From NCBI GenBank assembly GCA_017473105.1, contig JAFUNE010000017.1, positions 1 to 32,710 on the forward strand: a stretch of 32,710 nucleotides of DNA. Reading direction: 5' to 3'. Numbering within the stretch: position 1 is the first letter of the stretch; every line of letters starts with the position of its first letter. Below the pieces are notes generated by a model, which was given only the letters and a program-made list of their open reading frames with translations, searched no databases and was not told where the DNA came from. The stretch is from Bacilli bacterium (lineage in GTDB: Bacteria; Bacillota_I; Bacilli_A; RF39; UBA660). This document shows positions 7,332 through 16,485 of the stretch, piece by piece. The position numbers were made by a program, and so were the translations under genes.

Positions 7332-9509
7332 CTACCTTGTGTATGATTCATTATACACATTTGAATTTATCATTTTATTTTGATAGAAATCATCAAGTAA
7401 TATTAATAATTCTTTTCCTACCATTGCTTCTAGTATTGCAAGTGATTCCTCTTTTCTATCTGATTTTATTATTGATGAGTAGTTCGCTATAATTTCTTGG
7501 AATACTATATCTTTTGAATAATAATATCCTATTCCATGACCAAATACTCCTTTTATTTTTTCTCCGTTATCAGTTTTAAGTTTTGAATGATAAAATTCAC
7601 CTTCATATATTGCATCTATAATATCACATATTGCAACTAATTCTGAATAATATGATGTTAATAAGTTATCACACATTTCTTCACATTTTATTCTTTTTTG
7701 ATTTATTTTATATTGTTCTAATGTAAATGATTCAGATAAAATTGTATCTAATTCTGATTCTGTATATCCTAATGATATATAATGTTCGATTACTGATTCT
7801 TTACTCATTTGTAAAAATTCTTCTATCTCTTGTGTTTTTGTTTCATTAAAATATTTTTTTGACCATTCGTCATATTCAATACCTATATCATGCTCTAATT
7901 TATTCATTTGTTCTATAAGTGTTTTTGATAATAGATTTATTTTATTTTTTATATTTTCATCTTGTCTTATTCTTAACATTACGTCTTCTATATTTTCTGG
8001 TGTTTCTTCTTCTGTTAAATAATAATGAAACATATGACCTAGTTCGTGATTGATAGTATTAATATTTGATATATTTATATTTAATCCTTCATTCTTATTA
8101 AAATAAGAGTATCCATTAGATTTTCTTACTTTAAAATCTGGATTAGATTTTATAATTTCTATAAACTTTTTTAATTCTATAAATGCTTTTTCATTTAAAT
8201 CTGATAATTGCAATGCGTATGATAATACTATTGTATCAATTATTTCTTTATTATCTTCATTTGATAATAAGTACTCTAATTCCATTAACAATTCTATTTC
8301 TTCTTCTTTTAATTTTGTGTAGTCTATACTTCTTTTTATTTTTTCATTTTGTTTTGTTAAATATTCTTTTGCATATGCTTCATTATCTAACATTTCAAAA
8401 TCTATTCCATGTGACACATCAAATTTTAATCCTTTTAATCTTAAGTATAAAATTATATCAAGATTTGTATCTAATCTATAAAAGTCAATCATTTTTTTTG
8501 TGAGATTTGGACTTCTTTCTATAAATAAATCTAGTAAACATTTATTTTTATATTTTATTTCAAGTAAATCATTTGAACTAAAACTATATAAGTATTCTAA
8601 CTTATTATATTTTGCAAACATTAAATATGCATCTACATAATCATAATCTTCTTTTATACATTCCACATTTAATGCTAAGTGTCTATAATTTATTTCTTCG
8701 TTTTGTGACTTTAATATGTATTCTAATAGTGTTTCATTTGGTGAAACAAGTATAAAGAAATTATCTATTTTTTCTTTGTGTAAAAACATATTTACTAATA
8801 TATCTGGTCTATCTATTCTATATAAATATTCTATTATTTTTCTGTTTGAATATTTTAAATTTGGTATATAGTCTAATGATATTATTTTTTCTATTAAGTT
8901 ATTTTTTAATAGTACTTCTTCTGTAAATGGGATTAGTTCTATTAAATCTAATCTGTTATTTTTTTCTAATATTTCTAATATATTTGATTCGTATTCGAAT
9001 TTTGGGATATTTATGTTATTTATTAGATTATTTTTAATTAAGTATTCAATAAGTGTTTCATTTTCATTTACTTGTGACATTAAATCTATTTGGTTTATTT
9101 TTATTTTTTCTAATAAATCTAGTCTTTTGTGTTTTTTAAATACTTCAAATAACCTAAAATCATATTCAAATGATAAATTACTTATTTCATCTATTTCTTT
9201 TATTTCAATTAATTTTTCTATAAAATAAGTATCTTCATATTTTGTAAAATAAACTTTATTACTTAGATTTGGAAGTTCTCTAAATTTATTATATTTATAA
9301 AATATTTGAGTTGCTTCAAAAGATTGAGTTAATCCTGGAATAAATTTATAAAGGTATGGAATATCATTTTTTACCATGTATTCTAATAAAGTAATTCCAT
9401 TTTCATCTTTCGATAATACATCTTCTAAAGAAAGTGTTTTTGTTCTTGGAAGTTTGTTATTCTTTTTTATTTCTTCAATTAATGTTTTAGCAAATGTATT
9501 ATTTTTCAT
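7332..9509 (-). CDS. Ankyrin-like repeat protein with C-terminal HELGH zincin metallopeptidase motif
   Basis: 725 residues with no signal peptide or membrane segment, so apparently cytoplasmic or exported by an unusual route. Residues 1-350 contain degenerate helical repeats of ankyrin type (NGITLLEYMVKND, NETLIEYLIKNN, NETLLEYILKSQ). The C-terminal half has HELGH (488-492), the HExxH zinc site with Glu489 as candidate catalytic base, and a likely third ligand Glu672 in FQEIIANY, as in gluzincins. The architecture suggests a repeat domain that binds a target and a protease that cuts it, but the substrate is unknown. AGGTGAGAT precedes the ATG. The gene sits between the rpe operon and the bacteriocin genes, in accessory territory. 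Confidence 0.75.
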   Translation of the reverse strand: MKNNTFAKTLIEEIKKNNKLPRTKTLSLEDVLSKDENGITLLEYMVKNDIPYLYKFIPGLTQSFEATQIFYKYNKFRELPNLSNKVYFTKYEDTYFIEKLIEIKEIDEISNLSFEYDFRLFEVFKKHKRLDLLEKIKINQIDLMSQVNENETLIEYLIKNNLINNINIPKFEYESNILEILEKNNRLDLIELIPFTEEVLLKNNLIEKIISLDYIPNLKYSNRKIIEYLYRIDRPDILVNMFLHKEKIDNFFILVSPNETLLEYILKSQNEEINYRHLALNVECIKEDYDYVDAYLMFAKYNKLEYLYSFSSNDLLEIKYKNKCLLDLFIERSPNLTKKMIDFYRLDTNLDIILYLRLKGLKFDVSHGIDFEMLDNEAYAKEYLTKQNEKIKRSIDYTKLKEEEIELLMELEYLLSNEDNKEIIDTIVLSYALQLSDLNEKAFIELKKFIEIIKSNPDFKVRKSNGYSYFNKNEGLNINISNINTINHELGHMFHYYLTEEETPENIEDVMLRIRQDENIKNKINLLSKTLIEQMNKLEHDIGIEYDEWSKKYFNETKTQEIEEFLQMSKESVIEHYISLGYTESELDTILSESFTLEQYKINQKRIKCEEMCDNLLTSYYSELVAICDIIDAIYEGEFYHSKLKTDNGEKIKGVFGHGIGYYYSKDIVFQEIIANYSSIIKSDRKEESLAILEAMVGKELLILLDDFYQNKMINSNVYNESYTR

Positions 9510-9549
9510 ATCTCACCTACTTAGTATTTATAATTGTTATTTTTTCTTT

Positions 9550-9558
9550 ATTATATCA
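9550..9558 (-). promoter_or_regulatory. Extended -10 promoter of the zincin operon
   Basis: The minus strand reads TGATATAAT, a perfect extended -10 element, about 35 nt upstream of the ribosome binding site. No good -35 is visible, which is common with extended -10 promoters. Confidence 0.55.
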
Positions 9559-9586
9559 AAAAAAATAATGAGATTAAACTCATTAT
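9558..9586 (-). terminator. Terminator of the rlmN-prpC-prkC-rsgA-rpe operon
   Basis: An 8-bp stem (9565-9572 with 9579-9586) has a 6-nt loop and is followed on the minus strand by seven or more Ts. The rpe stop lies inside the hairpin. Confidence 0.8.
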
Positions 9587-10218
9587 AAATTTTTAAGAAT
9601 TTTTGTATTTTGTATTATATCCTGATGTATGTATGAAGCTGATACAAGCATATCTACTCCTGCTTCTTTGCAAAGTAAGCCTGTTTCGTTATTTATTCCT
9701 CCATCAACAGATATAATTGTCTTTGTATTTTGTTTTAATATTTCTTCTTTTAATTTTCGGATTTTTTCAGGTGAAGTTTCTATAAAAGATTGTCCGCTTT
9801 TACCTGGTACAACTGACATTACTAAAACTTGATCAATTTGATTTAAGTATGGGAATAAAACTTCTACATTTGTATCTGGACAAATAGATACCCCTACTTT
9901 TAATCCGTATTCTTTTACTTTGTTTATCATTTCTTCTACGTCTTTTACGGCTTCGTAATGAAATGTTAAATAACTTGTGTTCATCATTGCATATTCTTCA
10001 ATATATTTTTCTGGATTGTTTACCATTAAGTGTACATCTAGTGGTAATGTTGAATAACTTATTATCTTTTTTACTTCACTTAATGTCCATGTTTTGTTTT
10101 CAGTAAATTTACCATCCATTATATCTAAGTGAATGTAGTCTGCACATGTTGAATCTAGTTTTTTTGTAATATCAGATGCTTTTATTTTGCTCGATAATAT
10201 TGATACACTTACTTTCAT
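9583..10218 (-). CDS. rpe: Ribulose-phosphate 3-epimerase
   Basis: 211 residues. A TIM-barrel enzyme of the pentose phosphate pathway that interconverts ribulose 5-phosphate and xylulose 5-phosphate. HLDIMDGKF and DVHLMVNNPEKY hold the metal ligands and catalytic Asp, VMSVVPGKSGQSF is the mobile loop, and SVDGGINNET is the phosphate-binding end. The start overlaps the rsgA stop (ATGA), with GAGGTAA as ribosome binding site. It is the last gene of the operon, the same place it has in Bacillus and many other Firmicutes. The protein is slightly shorter than average but complete. Confidence 0.95.
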   Translation of the reverse strand: MKVSVSILSSKIKASDITKKLDSTCADYIHLDIMDGKFTENKTWTLSEVKKIISYSTLPLDVHLMVNNPEKYIEEYAMMNTSYLTFHYEAVKDVEEMINKVKEYGLKVGVSICPDTNVEVLFPYLNQIDQVLVMSVVPGKSGQSFIETSPEKIRKLKEEILKQNTKTIISVDGGINNETGLLCKEAGVDMLVSASYIHQDIIQNTKILKNL

Positions 10219-11045
10219 TTTGTTACCTCACTTATAAATTTTAAATAGTTTTCATATCTCCAAGATGGAATTTTTCCTTTTTTTACTAATTCTATTATTT
10301 CACATCCATCTTCTTTTACATGAAGACAGCTTCTATACTTACATGGGATGTTAAAGTCAGGATAATGATTTTTTATTTCTTTTTTATCCATTGATATTTC
10401 GAGTGAACTGAATCCTGGTGTATCTGCGATTAGACCATTATTTACTTCTAATAATTCAACTAATCTTGTTGTATGTTTTCCTCTTCCAAGAGAAAGTGAT
10501 ACTTCTCCAGTTTTTAGTTTTAACGATGCATCTATCTTATTTAGTAAACTTGATTTACCTGCGCCTGTTTGTCCACACAATGCTACCACAGAACCTTTAA
10601 ATTCTTTTTTGATTTTTGATACACTTGTATTTAAATATACTTTTATACCTAGTTTTCTATAGTAGTTCATATATTTTTTTATATCTGATTTTTCTTTTTG
10701 TGTAATCATATCAACTTTTGTAATTATAATTATTGGTTCAATTTTATTAGCATGAGCTATTAGTAAAAATTTATCAATTAAATAGTCAGAAAAAGAAGGA
10801 ATAGATGTACTCATTACAATTAAAAGTTTATCTATGTTGGCTACTAATGGGCGCTCTAAATAATTCCTTCTTTGCTCTACTTTTTCTATAGTTTTTGTTT
10901 CTAGATTAACTACAACATTATCACCTACTACTGGGTGTACTTTTTCATTTCTAAGTTTACCTCTTGTACGTGTGTCAATGATTGTATTATTTTCTAACAA
11001 CACTTTATGAAGTGATGCATTAATGCATATTATTTTACCTTTCAT
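10215..11045 (-). CDS. rsgA: Ribosome small-subunit-dependent GTPase A
   Basis: 276 residues from the ATG at 11043-11045, chosen because AGGGGA lies at the correct distance. Upstream in-frame codons lie inside prkC. RsgA helps late 30S ribosome maturation. It has an N-terminal OB fold and then a circularly permuted GTPase with G4 TKVD (109-112) before the P-loop GQTGAGKS (158-165) and G3 DTPG (208-211). The C-terminal zinc site is Cys235, Cys240, His242 and Cys248. The start is one base past the prkC stop, so translation is tightly coupled. All family motifs are intact. Confidence 0.95.
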   Translation of the reverse strand: MKGKIICINASLHKVLLENNTIIDTRTRGKLRNEKVHPVVGDNVVVNLETKTIEKVEQRRNYLERPLVANIDKLLIVMSTSIPSFSDYLIDKFLLIAHANKIEPIIIITKVDMITQKEKSDIKKYMNYYRKLGIKVYLNTSVSKIKKEFKGSVVALCGQTGAGKSSLLNKIDASLKLKTGEVSLSLGRGKHTTRLVELLEVNNGLIADTPGFSSLEISMDKKEIKNHYPDFNIPCKYRSCLHVKEDGCEIIELVKKGKIPSWRYENYLKFISEVTK

Positions 11046-11046
11046 A

Positions 11047-12864
11047 TTATTCCCCTGTTTCTGTATTTGTTGTATCTCCTTCACCTGGGACTGTTTCATC
11101 TTCTGGTGTATCAACTATTTGTGATTTTTGTGACACTGTTATTGTTAATGTTGCTCCTGGAGTTACAACTGAGTCTTTTGCTCTATCTTGTTTAATGATT
11201 GTATCTTCTGGTAATGAATCATCTGTTGTATATTTTATTTGAAGATTTAATTCATGTTTTTCTGCAAAATCTTCTATTTGTAGTAATGTATAACCATCTG
11301 TAAAATCAGGATATTTATATTCAACTTCTGGAATAATAATTGTTATTGTTTCACCAAATTTGCTTGATTCTCCAACTCCTGGTTTTATTTTTAATACTTC
11401 ATCTTCTTTTTTCTTTTCTTTTTCATCTACTTTTTCTGTTTCAATAATTACATTACATTCACATTTTGCTTCAATTTTACCTTTTGCTTCTAGGTAATTT
11501 TCTCCGATAAAGTTTTCAATTACATATACTCCTTCTCCTGAAGAAATATAAATTGTTACTTTAGCGCTTTCACTTCCTGGTTGTACTTTTCTTCCTTCTG
11601 GTGGTTCTGTTTTTACAACTTTTCCTTCTTCAATTGTTTCACTTGCCTCATATTTGTATTCTTTTTCTACTTCGAAACCAAGTTCTACAAGTTGATTTGC
11701 AGCTTCATTTACATCCATATTACTTACATCAGGTACAGTAATTGGATCTTTTTTTGTTGCTCCAAAATATGTAAATACAAACACTACTATTCCTAATACA
11801 ATTGCTGTGAATATAGCAAGTAATACGATTAGAACTCTATGTGTTTTTGGTTCATCATCTATATCTTCAAACTCTTCTTCAACTTCTTTTTTTCGTTTAA
11901 CTTTTTCTTTTGTTTTTGTTTTTGTTGATTTCGATTTTTTTGTTTCTTCTTTTACTTTTTTTACTTCTTCATCAAGTGCTTTTGTTTCATCCATATCGTT
12001 TTCTGGATATTTATAAACATGTCTTTTTTCATTACTTCTGCTTTCATCTAATGCTGTTTTTAAGTCTTCAAACATTTCTCTTGCATCAGAATATCTGTTT
12101 TTTGGATTTTTTGCTGTTGACTTAATAATTACATTTTCAATAGATTGTGGTATTTGAGAACTTACTTTTCTTATACTTGGAAGTGGTTCTTTTAGGTGTT
12201 TTAATGCTATTTCTACAGCTGTTTCTCCTTTGTATGGTGCAGAACCTGATAATAATTCATACATCATTATTCCCATTGAATAAATATCACTTCTGATTGT
12301 TGAACCTTTTCCTTGTGCTTGTTCTGGTGGTAAGTAATGAACTGTTCCCATAACAGAGTTTGTTTGTGTCAATTGTGTTGAGTTTAATGCTGTTGCTACT
12401 CCAAAGTCTGTTATTTTAATCATACCATTTGATAGCATCATTATATTTTGTGGTTTTATGTCTCTGTGTATAATATAAGCATCATGGGCATGTGCCATTC
12501 CATCTGTTAATTGTAACATGATATCTATAACTTCAGTTACCGATAGGTGTCCTCTTTGTTTTAGAACTTGTTTTAATGTTTTCCCGTCTACAAATTCCAT
12601 TACAATATAGTATTGACCGTCATCTTCTCCTACGTCATACATTTCAACTATATTTGGATGTGATAAAGAAGAAGCAGATAGTGCTTCTCTTTGAAATCTT
12701 CTTATAAATTTTTCGTCAGTTGCAAGGTCTCCTCTTAAGACTTTTACTGCAACATCTCTATCAAGAATTGTGTCATGTGCTAAATATACATTAGCCATTC
12801 CACCTTCACCTAAGGTTTTAATTATTTGATATCTATCATTAATTTTTGAACCTTTTACTATCAC
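11047..12864 (-). CDS. prkC: PASTA-domain serine/threonine protein kinase PrkC
   Basis: 605 residues. A membrane sensor kinase that detects cell-wall fragments or lipid II and controls growth and dormancy. The N-terminal kinase has GEGGMANV (19-26), Lys41, IIHRDIKPQN, DFG and LPPEQ. A Lys/Glu-rich linker and one membrane segment (about 345-368) follow, then three extracellular PASTA repeats and an acidic Thr-rich tail. The second PASTA unit has an insertion rich in Lys and Glu. The start is GTG (12862-12864), 2 nt after prpC, with only a weak GGTGGTG upstream. Pairing with the PP2C phosphatase next to it is the classic arrangement. Confidence 0.95.
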   Translation of the reverse strand: MIVKGSKINDRYQIIKTLGEGGMANVYLAHDTILDRDVAVKVLRGDLATDEKFIRRFQREALSASSLSHPNIVEMYDVGEDDGQYYIVMEFVDGKTLKQVLKQRGHLSVTEVIDIMLQLTDGMAHAHDAYIIHRDIKPQNIMMLSNGMIKITDFGVATALNSTQLTQTNSVMGTVHYLPPEQAQGKGSTIRSDIYSMGIMMYELLSGSAPYKGETAVEIALKHLKEPLPSIRKVSSQIPQSIENVIIKSTAKNPKNRYSDAREMFEDLKTALDESRSNEKRHVYKYPENDMDETKALDEEVKKVKEETKKSKSTKTKTKEKVKRKKEVEEEFEDIDDEPKTHRVLIVLLAIFTAIVLGIVVFVFTYFGATKKDPITVPDVSNMDVNEAANQLVELGFEVEKEYKYEASETIEEGKVVKTEPPEGRKVQPGSESAKVTIYISSGEGVYVIENFIGENYLEAKGKIEAKCECNVIIETEKVDEKEKKKEDEVLKIKPGVGESSKFGETITIIIPEVEYKYPDFTDGYTLLQIEDFAEKHELNLQIKYTTDDSLPEDTIIKQDRAKDSVVTPGATLTITVSQKSQIVDTPEDETVPGEGDTTNTETGE

Positions 12865-12866
12865 AC

Positions 12867-13604
12867 TTATTCACCACCAAACTTGACGCATGCAACTGTA
12901 ATATTGTCAGTTCCACCACGCATATTTGCTTTCATTATCATTTTTCCTACTTGATCTTCTAAATCTAAATCTTTATCCCCTAATATTTTTTCCATTTGTT
13001 CTACGCTTACCATATTAGTAAGTCCATCACTACATAGTAAAACTCCATCAAGTGTTTTTTCTACATCAAATATATCTACATCTATTTCTTCCGCAGCACC
13101 TAATGCTTTCATTAATACATTTTTTTGTGGATGTGTTTTTGCTTCACTTTCTGTTAATTCACCATTTTCTAGTAGTATATTTACAAGAGTGTGATCTCTT
13201 GTTACTTTATATAATTTACCATTTTTTAAAACGTATCCACTTGAATCTCCTACGTTTCCAAATAGTAAAAAATCATCTGTAATAATAGAACATACACATG
13301 TTGTTCCAAGCCCTGTTGCTTCTACGTGTTCTTCAGCAAATTTTAGTATTTTCACATTTATTTCATCTACTATTTCTTTTAGCCAAATAACTGCTTCTTC
13401 TTTTGTTCCAACACTTGATAGTTCGCTAAATCTTTTAGATAACTCATTTACTGCTAGTGAACTTGCTACTTCTCCTGCTTTATGTCCACCCATTCCATCA
13501 GCTACAACTACTAAGTATTCGTCATTTAAATTTTTCACTATATTTACTGAGTCTTCATTATGACTTCTTACTTTCCCTGGATCTGTTTGATAATATGTCT
13601 TCAT
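12867..13604 (-). CDS. prpC: PP2C-family serine/threonine phosphatase
   Basis: 245 residues. It removes phosphates placed by PrkC. The metal-binding motifs are all visible: RSHNEDS near residue 13, VVADGMGGHKAGEVAS, GLGTTCV, GNVGDSSGYV, LCSDGLTNMV and GGTDNITVA. These match PPM/PP2C phosphatases, with the Asp residues needed for the two Mn/Mg ions. It has no membrane segment and is cytoplasmic. AAGGAG lies before the ATG. It starts 3 nt after the rlmN stop and ends 2 nt before prkC. Confidence 0.95.
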   Translation of the reverse strand: MKTYYQTDPGKVRSHNEDSVNIVKNLNDEYLVVVADGMGGHKAGEVASSLAVNELSKRFSELSSVGTKEEAVIWLKEIVDEINVKILKFAEEHVEATGLGTTCVCSIITDDFLLFGNVGDSSGYVLKNGKLYKVTRDHTLVNILLENGELTESEAKTHPQKNVLMKALGAAEEIDVDIFDVEKTLDGVLLCSDGLTNMVSVEQMEKILGDKDLDLEDQVGKMIMKANMRGGTDNITVACVKFGGE

Positions 13605-13607
13605 AGT

Positions 13608-14627
13608 TTACTCCTTTTGCGCATTTGCTCTAAGTTGTCCACAGGCAGCTGATAAGTTACCACCCATTTCCTTCCTTATTGTTACATTTATATTATTTGA
13701 TTTAAGTATATCATAAAAACTTTTTATTTTAAAGTCATTACTTCTTTTTAATTCAAAGTGTGTTGTTTCATTATATGGTATTAAGTTTACATACATTAGC
13801 TTTCCTTGTATAAGCGAAGATAGTTCTCTTGCACATTCATCTGTATCATTTATATTTGCTAACATAATATATTCAATTGTTACTCTTCTATTAGTCTTTT
13901 CTATATAATAGTCTAAAGCTTCCATTAGTTTTTCTATTTTATATGCTCTATTTACTTTCATAATTTTATCTCTTATTTCGTTATTTGGAGCATGTAAACT
14001 AATTGCTAAATTCACACCTGTTTCAAGGTCTGCAAATTCATATATTTTTGGCACAAGTCCACATGTTGAAATAGTTAAGTGTCTTTGGCCTATTCCTATC
14101 ATTTTATTATGTGTTACAACACTAATAAATCTTTTTATATTATTAAAATTATCAAATGGTTCACCTATTCCCATTACAACTACTGAATCTATTCTAATAT
14201 TTTCATATTCTTGAACACATATAATTTGACCTATAAGTTCATTTAATTCTAAGTCTCTTACTTTTTTTAATCTTCCACTTTCACAAAATGAACAACCCAT
14301 ATTGCAGCCAACTTGGCTTGATACACATAATGAATATCCATAATCATGATTCATCAGTACACATTCTATTTTATTTGAATCTGTTAGTTCAATTAAATAT
14401 TTATTTGCAAGTTTACTTCTTTCTGTTTTTACAACTTTAAGTTTTTCAATAATAATATTTTCTTTTAAAAATTGAATTAATTTTTTTGATAAATTTGTCA
14501 TTTTATCAAAATCATAGACTTTCTTTTCATAAATCCATTCTATTAATTGTGTTGCATTAAATTTTTTGAATCCATTATCAATTAAATAATTTTCTAATTC
14601 TTCTAATGTAAAATTATAAATATTCAT
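13608..14627 (-). CDS. rlmN: 23S rRNA (adenine2503-C2)/tRNA (adenine37-C2) methyltransferase RlmN
   Basis: 339 residues. A radical-SAM methyltransferase that modifies A2503 of 23S rRNA and A37 of some tRNAs. The cluster motif is CNMGCSFC (CxxxCxxC). GIGEPFDN, ISTCGLVP and NLAISLHAPN follow, and the C-terminal end has AACGQL with the conserved resolving Cys. I start at the ATG three codons downstream of an in-frame GTG (14634-14636), because AGGTGA is the ribosome binding site and contains that GTG. It is the first gene of a five-gene operon with prpC, prkC, rsgA and rpe. Confidence 0.95.
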   Translation of the reverse strand: MNIYNFTLEELENYLIDNGFKKFNATQLIEWIYEKKVYDFDKMTNLSKKLIQFLKENIIIEKLKVVKTERSKLANKYLIELTDSNKIECVLMNHDYGYSLCVSSQVGCNMGCSFCESGRLKKVRDLELNELIGQIICVQEYENIRIDSVVVMGIGEPFDNFNNIKRFISVVTHNKMIGIGQRHLTISTCGLVPKIYEFADLETGVNLAISLHAPNNEIRDKIMKVNRAYKIEKLMEALDYYIEKTNRRVTIEYIMLANINDTDECARELSSLIQGKLMYVNLIPYNETTHFELKRSNDFKIKSFYDILKSNNINVTIRKEMGGNLSAACGQLRANAQKE

Positions 14628-14643
14628 TTTTTTCACCTAATTA

Positions 14644-14652
14644 ATTATATCA
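14644..14652 (-). promoter_or_regulatory. Extended -10 promoter of the rlmN operon
   Basis: The minus strand reads TGATATAAT, a perfect extended -10 element, a few bases upstream of the ribosome binding site. No convincing -35 is seen. The 5' leader would be very short. Confidence 0.55.
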
Positions 14653-14659
14653 TATGAAA

Positions 14660-14694
14660 AAAATAAATAAGAGATTTTTCCCCTTATTTATTTT
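14660..14694. terminator. Terminator downstream of alaS
   Basis: A 12-bp stem (14660-14671 with 14683-14694) has an 11-nt loop and a T-rich tail on the minus strand. It ends the alaS transcript and insulates the rlmN promoter. Confidence 0.75.
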
Positions 14695-14726
14695 GTTTTT
14701 TTTGCGTTTTTACACTGTTTTTTACA

Positions 14727-16463
14727 TTATTCAAGAATAGCTTTTATTCTTCTTACTCCTGCAGATGATGCTTCTTCTTTTGCTATTTTGAATTTTCCTA
14801 ATTCGTTTGTATTTTTAACATGTGGTCCACCGCATAATTCTTTTGATACTTCACCAATTTTATATACTGTTACAATGTCTGGATATTTTTCGATAAACAT
14901 ACATTCTGCACCTGAAGCTATTGCGTCTTGTTTACTCATTTCTTCAACTGTTACTTCAAGTCCTTCTTGAATCCACTTATTTACTAATTCTTCAGTTTTT
15001 TGTTTTTCTTCGTCTGTAAGTTTATGGTCGCATGAAAAGTCGAATCTCATTCTTTCTTCTGTTATATTTGAACCTTTTTGATGTACATCTTGGTTAACTA
15101 CAACTTTTAATGCAGCATTTAATAAGTGTGTTGCTGTGTGGTATTTAGTTTGCATTTCTCCTCCACCAGATAGTCCACCTTTAAATTTTCCTTGAGATGC
15201 TGTTCTAGATAGTTCTTGGTGTTGTTTAAATTTTTCTTTAAATCCTTCTGTATCTACTTTTAATCCTTTTTCATGAGCTAATTCTTCTGTTAATTCAATT
15301 GGGAATCCATATGTATCAAATAATCTAAATGCAGTTTGTCCATCTATGTCTTTTGATGATACTTTTTCGAATTCTTTTAATCCTTTATTTAATGTTCTTT
15401 CGAATTTAATTTTTTCATTTTTTAATACTTCTAATACAACATTTTTATTTTCTGTTAATTCTTCATAATATGGTGCATATTTTTCAATAATTAGTAATGC
15501 AATTTGTTCTTCCCAATTTGTATTTATATCTAGATTTAATTTTTTAGCATGACGAATTGCTCTTCTGATTAATCTTCTTAAAATATATCCTTGGTCAGTG
15601 TTACTTGGTTTGATACCACTTTTATCTGCTGAAATGAAAACTGATGTTCTGATGTGGTCTGCTATTATTCTCATAGATTGTTCATTTCCTTCATATGGTA
15701 AAGATGTAATTTCACATATTTTTTCTATAACATCTTTCCATACAGATGACATATAGTTATCATTTGTTCCTTCTAAAACACTTACTATTCTTTCAAGTCC
15801 CATTCCTGTGTCTACATTTTTCTTTGGTAATTCTGTAATATTTCCATTTTCATCCTTATAGTATTGCATGAATACGTCATTCCATATTTCTACCCATCTT
15901 TCATCTTCTGGATCAAATACTTCTGGTATTTCTTCATCACTTCTAAAATAGAACATCTCTGTGTCAGGTCCACATGGTCCTGTTTCTCCAGCTATCCAGA
16001 AATTATCTGTTTCAGTTTTAGCAATTCTTTCAGGTTTAATTCCTAAACTAACCCATGTATCATATGATTCTTGATCAAATTCTATTTTATCATTTCCTGC
16101 AAATACTGTTACAGCTAGTCTTTCTACCGGAATATTTAATACTTCTGTTAGAAATTCAAAACTCCATGAAATAGCTTCTTTTTTGAAATAGTCTCCTAAT
16201 GACCAATTTCCTAACATTTCAAAAAATGTATGATGATATGAGTCACCAATATTATCTAAATCATTTGTTCTTAAACATTTTTGATAATCACATAATCTTG
16301 TTCCATATGGATGTGATTGCCCCATCAAATATGGTATTAAAGGTTGCATACCTGCTGTATTAAATAATACACTTGGATCATTTTCTGGTACAACTGGTGC
16401 ACTTGGTATTTGTTTATGTCCCTTACTTACAAAAAAATTAATATACTTGTCTTTTATATTCAT
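14727..16463 (-). CDS. alaS: Alanyl-tRNA synthetase, short form lacking the C-terminal C-Ala domain
   Basis: 578 residues, against about 870 in typical bacteria. It charges tRNA-Ala. The catalytic N-terminal domain is complete (SVLFNTAGMQPLIPY, RTNDLDNIG, GNWSLGDYF, GMGLERI). The editing domain keeps HTATH (442-446) and CGGPH (544-548), the zinc site that clears Ser/Gly mischarging. The protein ends right after AGVRRI, where the DHHA1/C-Ala oligomerisation and tRNA-elbow domain should begin. A clean stop and a terminator follow, with no trace of the missing part. The start ATG follows GGAGGG and the T-box terminator. In-frame codons further upstream lie in the leader. Confidence 0.93.
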   Translation of the reverse strand: MNIKDKYINFFVSKGHKQIPSAPVVPENDPSVLFNTAGMQPLIPYLMGQSHPYGTRLCDYQKCLRTNDLDNIGDSYHHTFFEMLGNWSLGDYFKKEAISWSFEFLTEVLNIPVERLAVTVFAGNDKIEFDQESYDTWVSLGIKPERIAKTETDNFWIAGETGPCGPDTEMFYFRSDEEIPEVFDPEDERWVEIWNDVFMQYYKDENGNITELPKKNVDTGMGLERIVSVLEGTNDNYMSSVWKDVIEKICEITSLPYEGNEQSMRIIADHIRTSVFISADKSGIKPSNTDQGYILRRLIRRAIRHAKKLNLDINTNWEEQIALLIIEKYAPYYEELTENKNVVLEVLKNEKIKFERTLNKGLKEFEKVSSKDIDGQTAFRLFDTYGFPIELTEELAHEKGLKVDTEGFKEKFKQHQELSRTASQGKFKGGLSGGGEMQTKYHTATHLLNAALKVVVNQDVHQKGSNITEERMRFDFSCDHKLTDEEKQKTEELVNKWIQEGLEVTVEEMSKQDAIASGAECMFIEKYPDIVTVYKIGEVSKELCGGPHVKNTNELGKFKIAKEEASSAGVRRIKAILE

Positions 16464-16485
16464 ATTATTCCCTCCAAAATAAAAA

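Noticed and set aside
14628..14636. GTG as start of rlmN
   Set aside because: That GTG is part of the AGGTGA ribosome binding site of the ATG three codons later.
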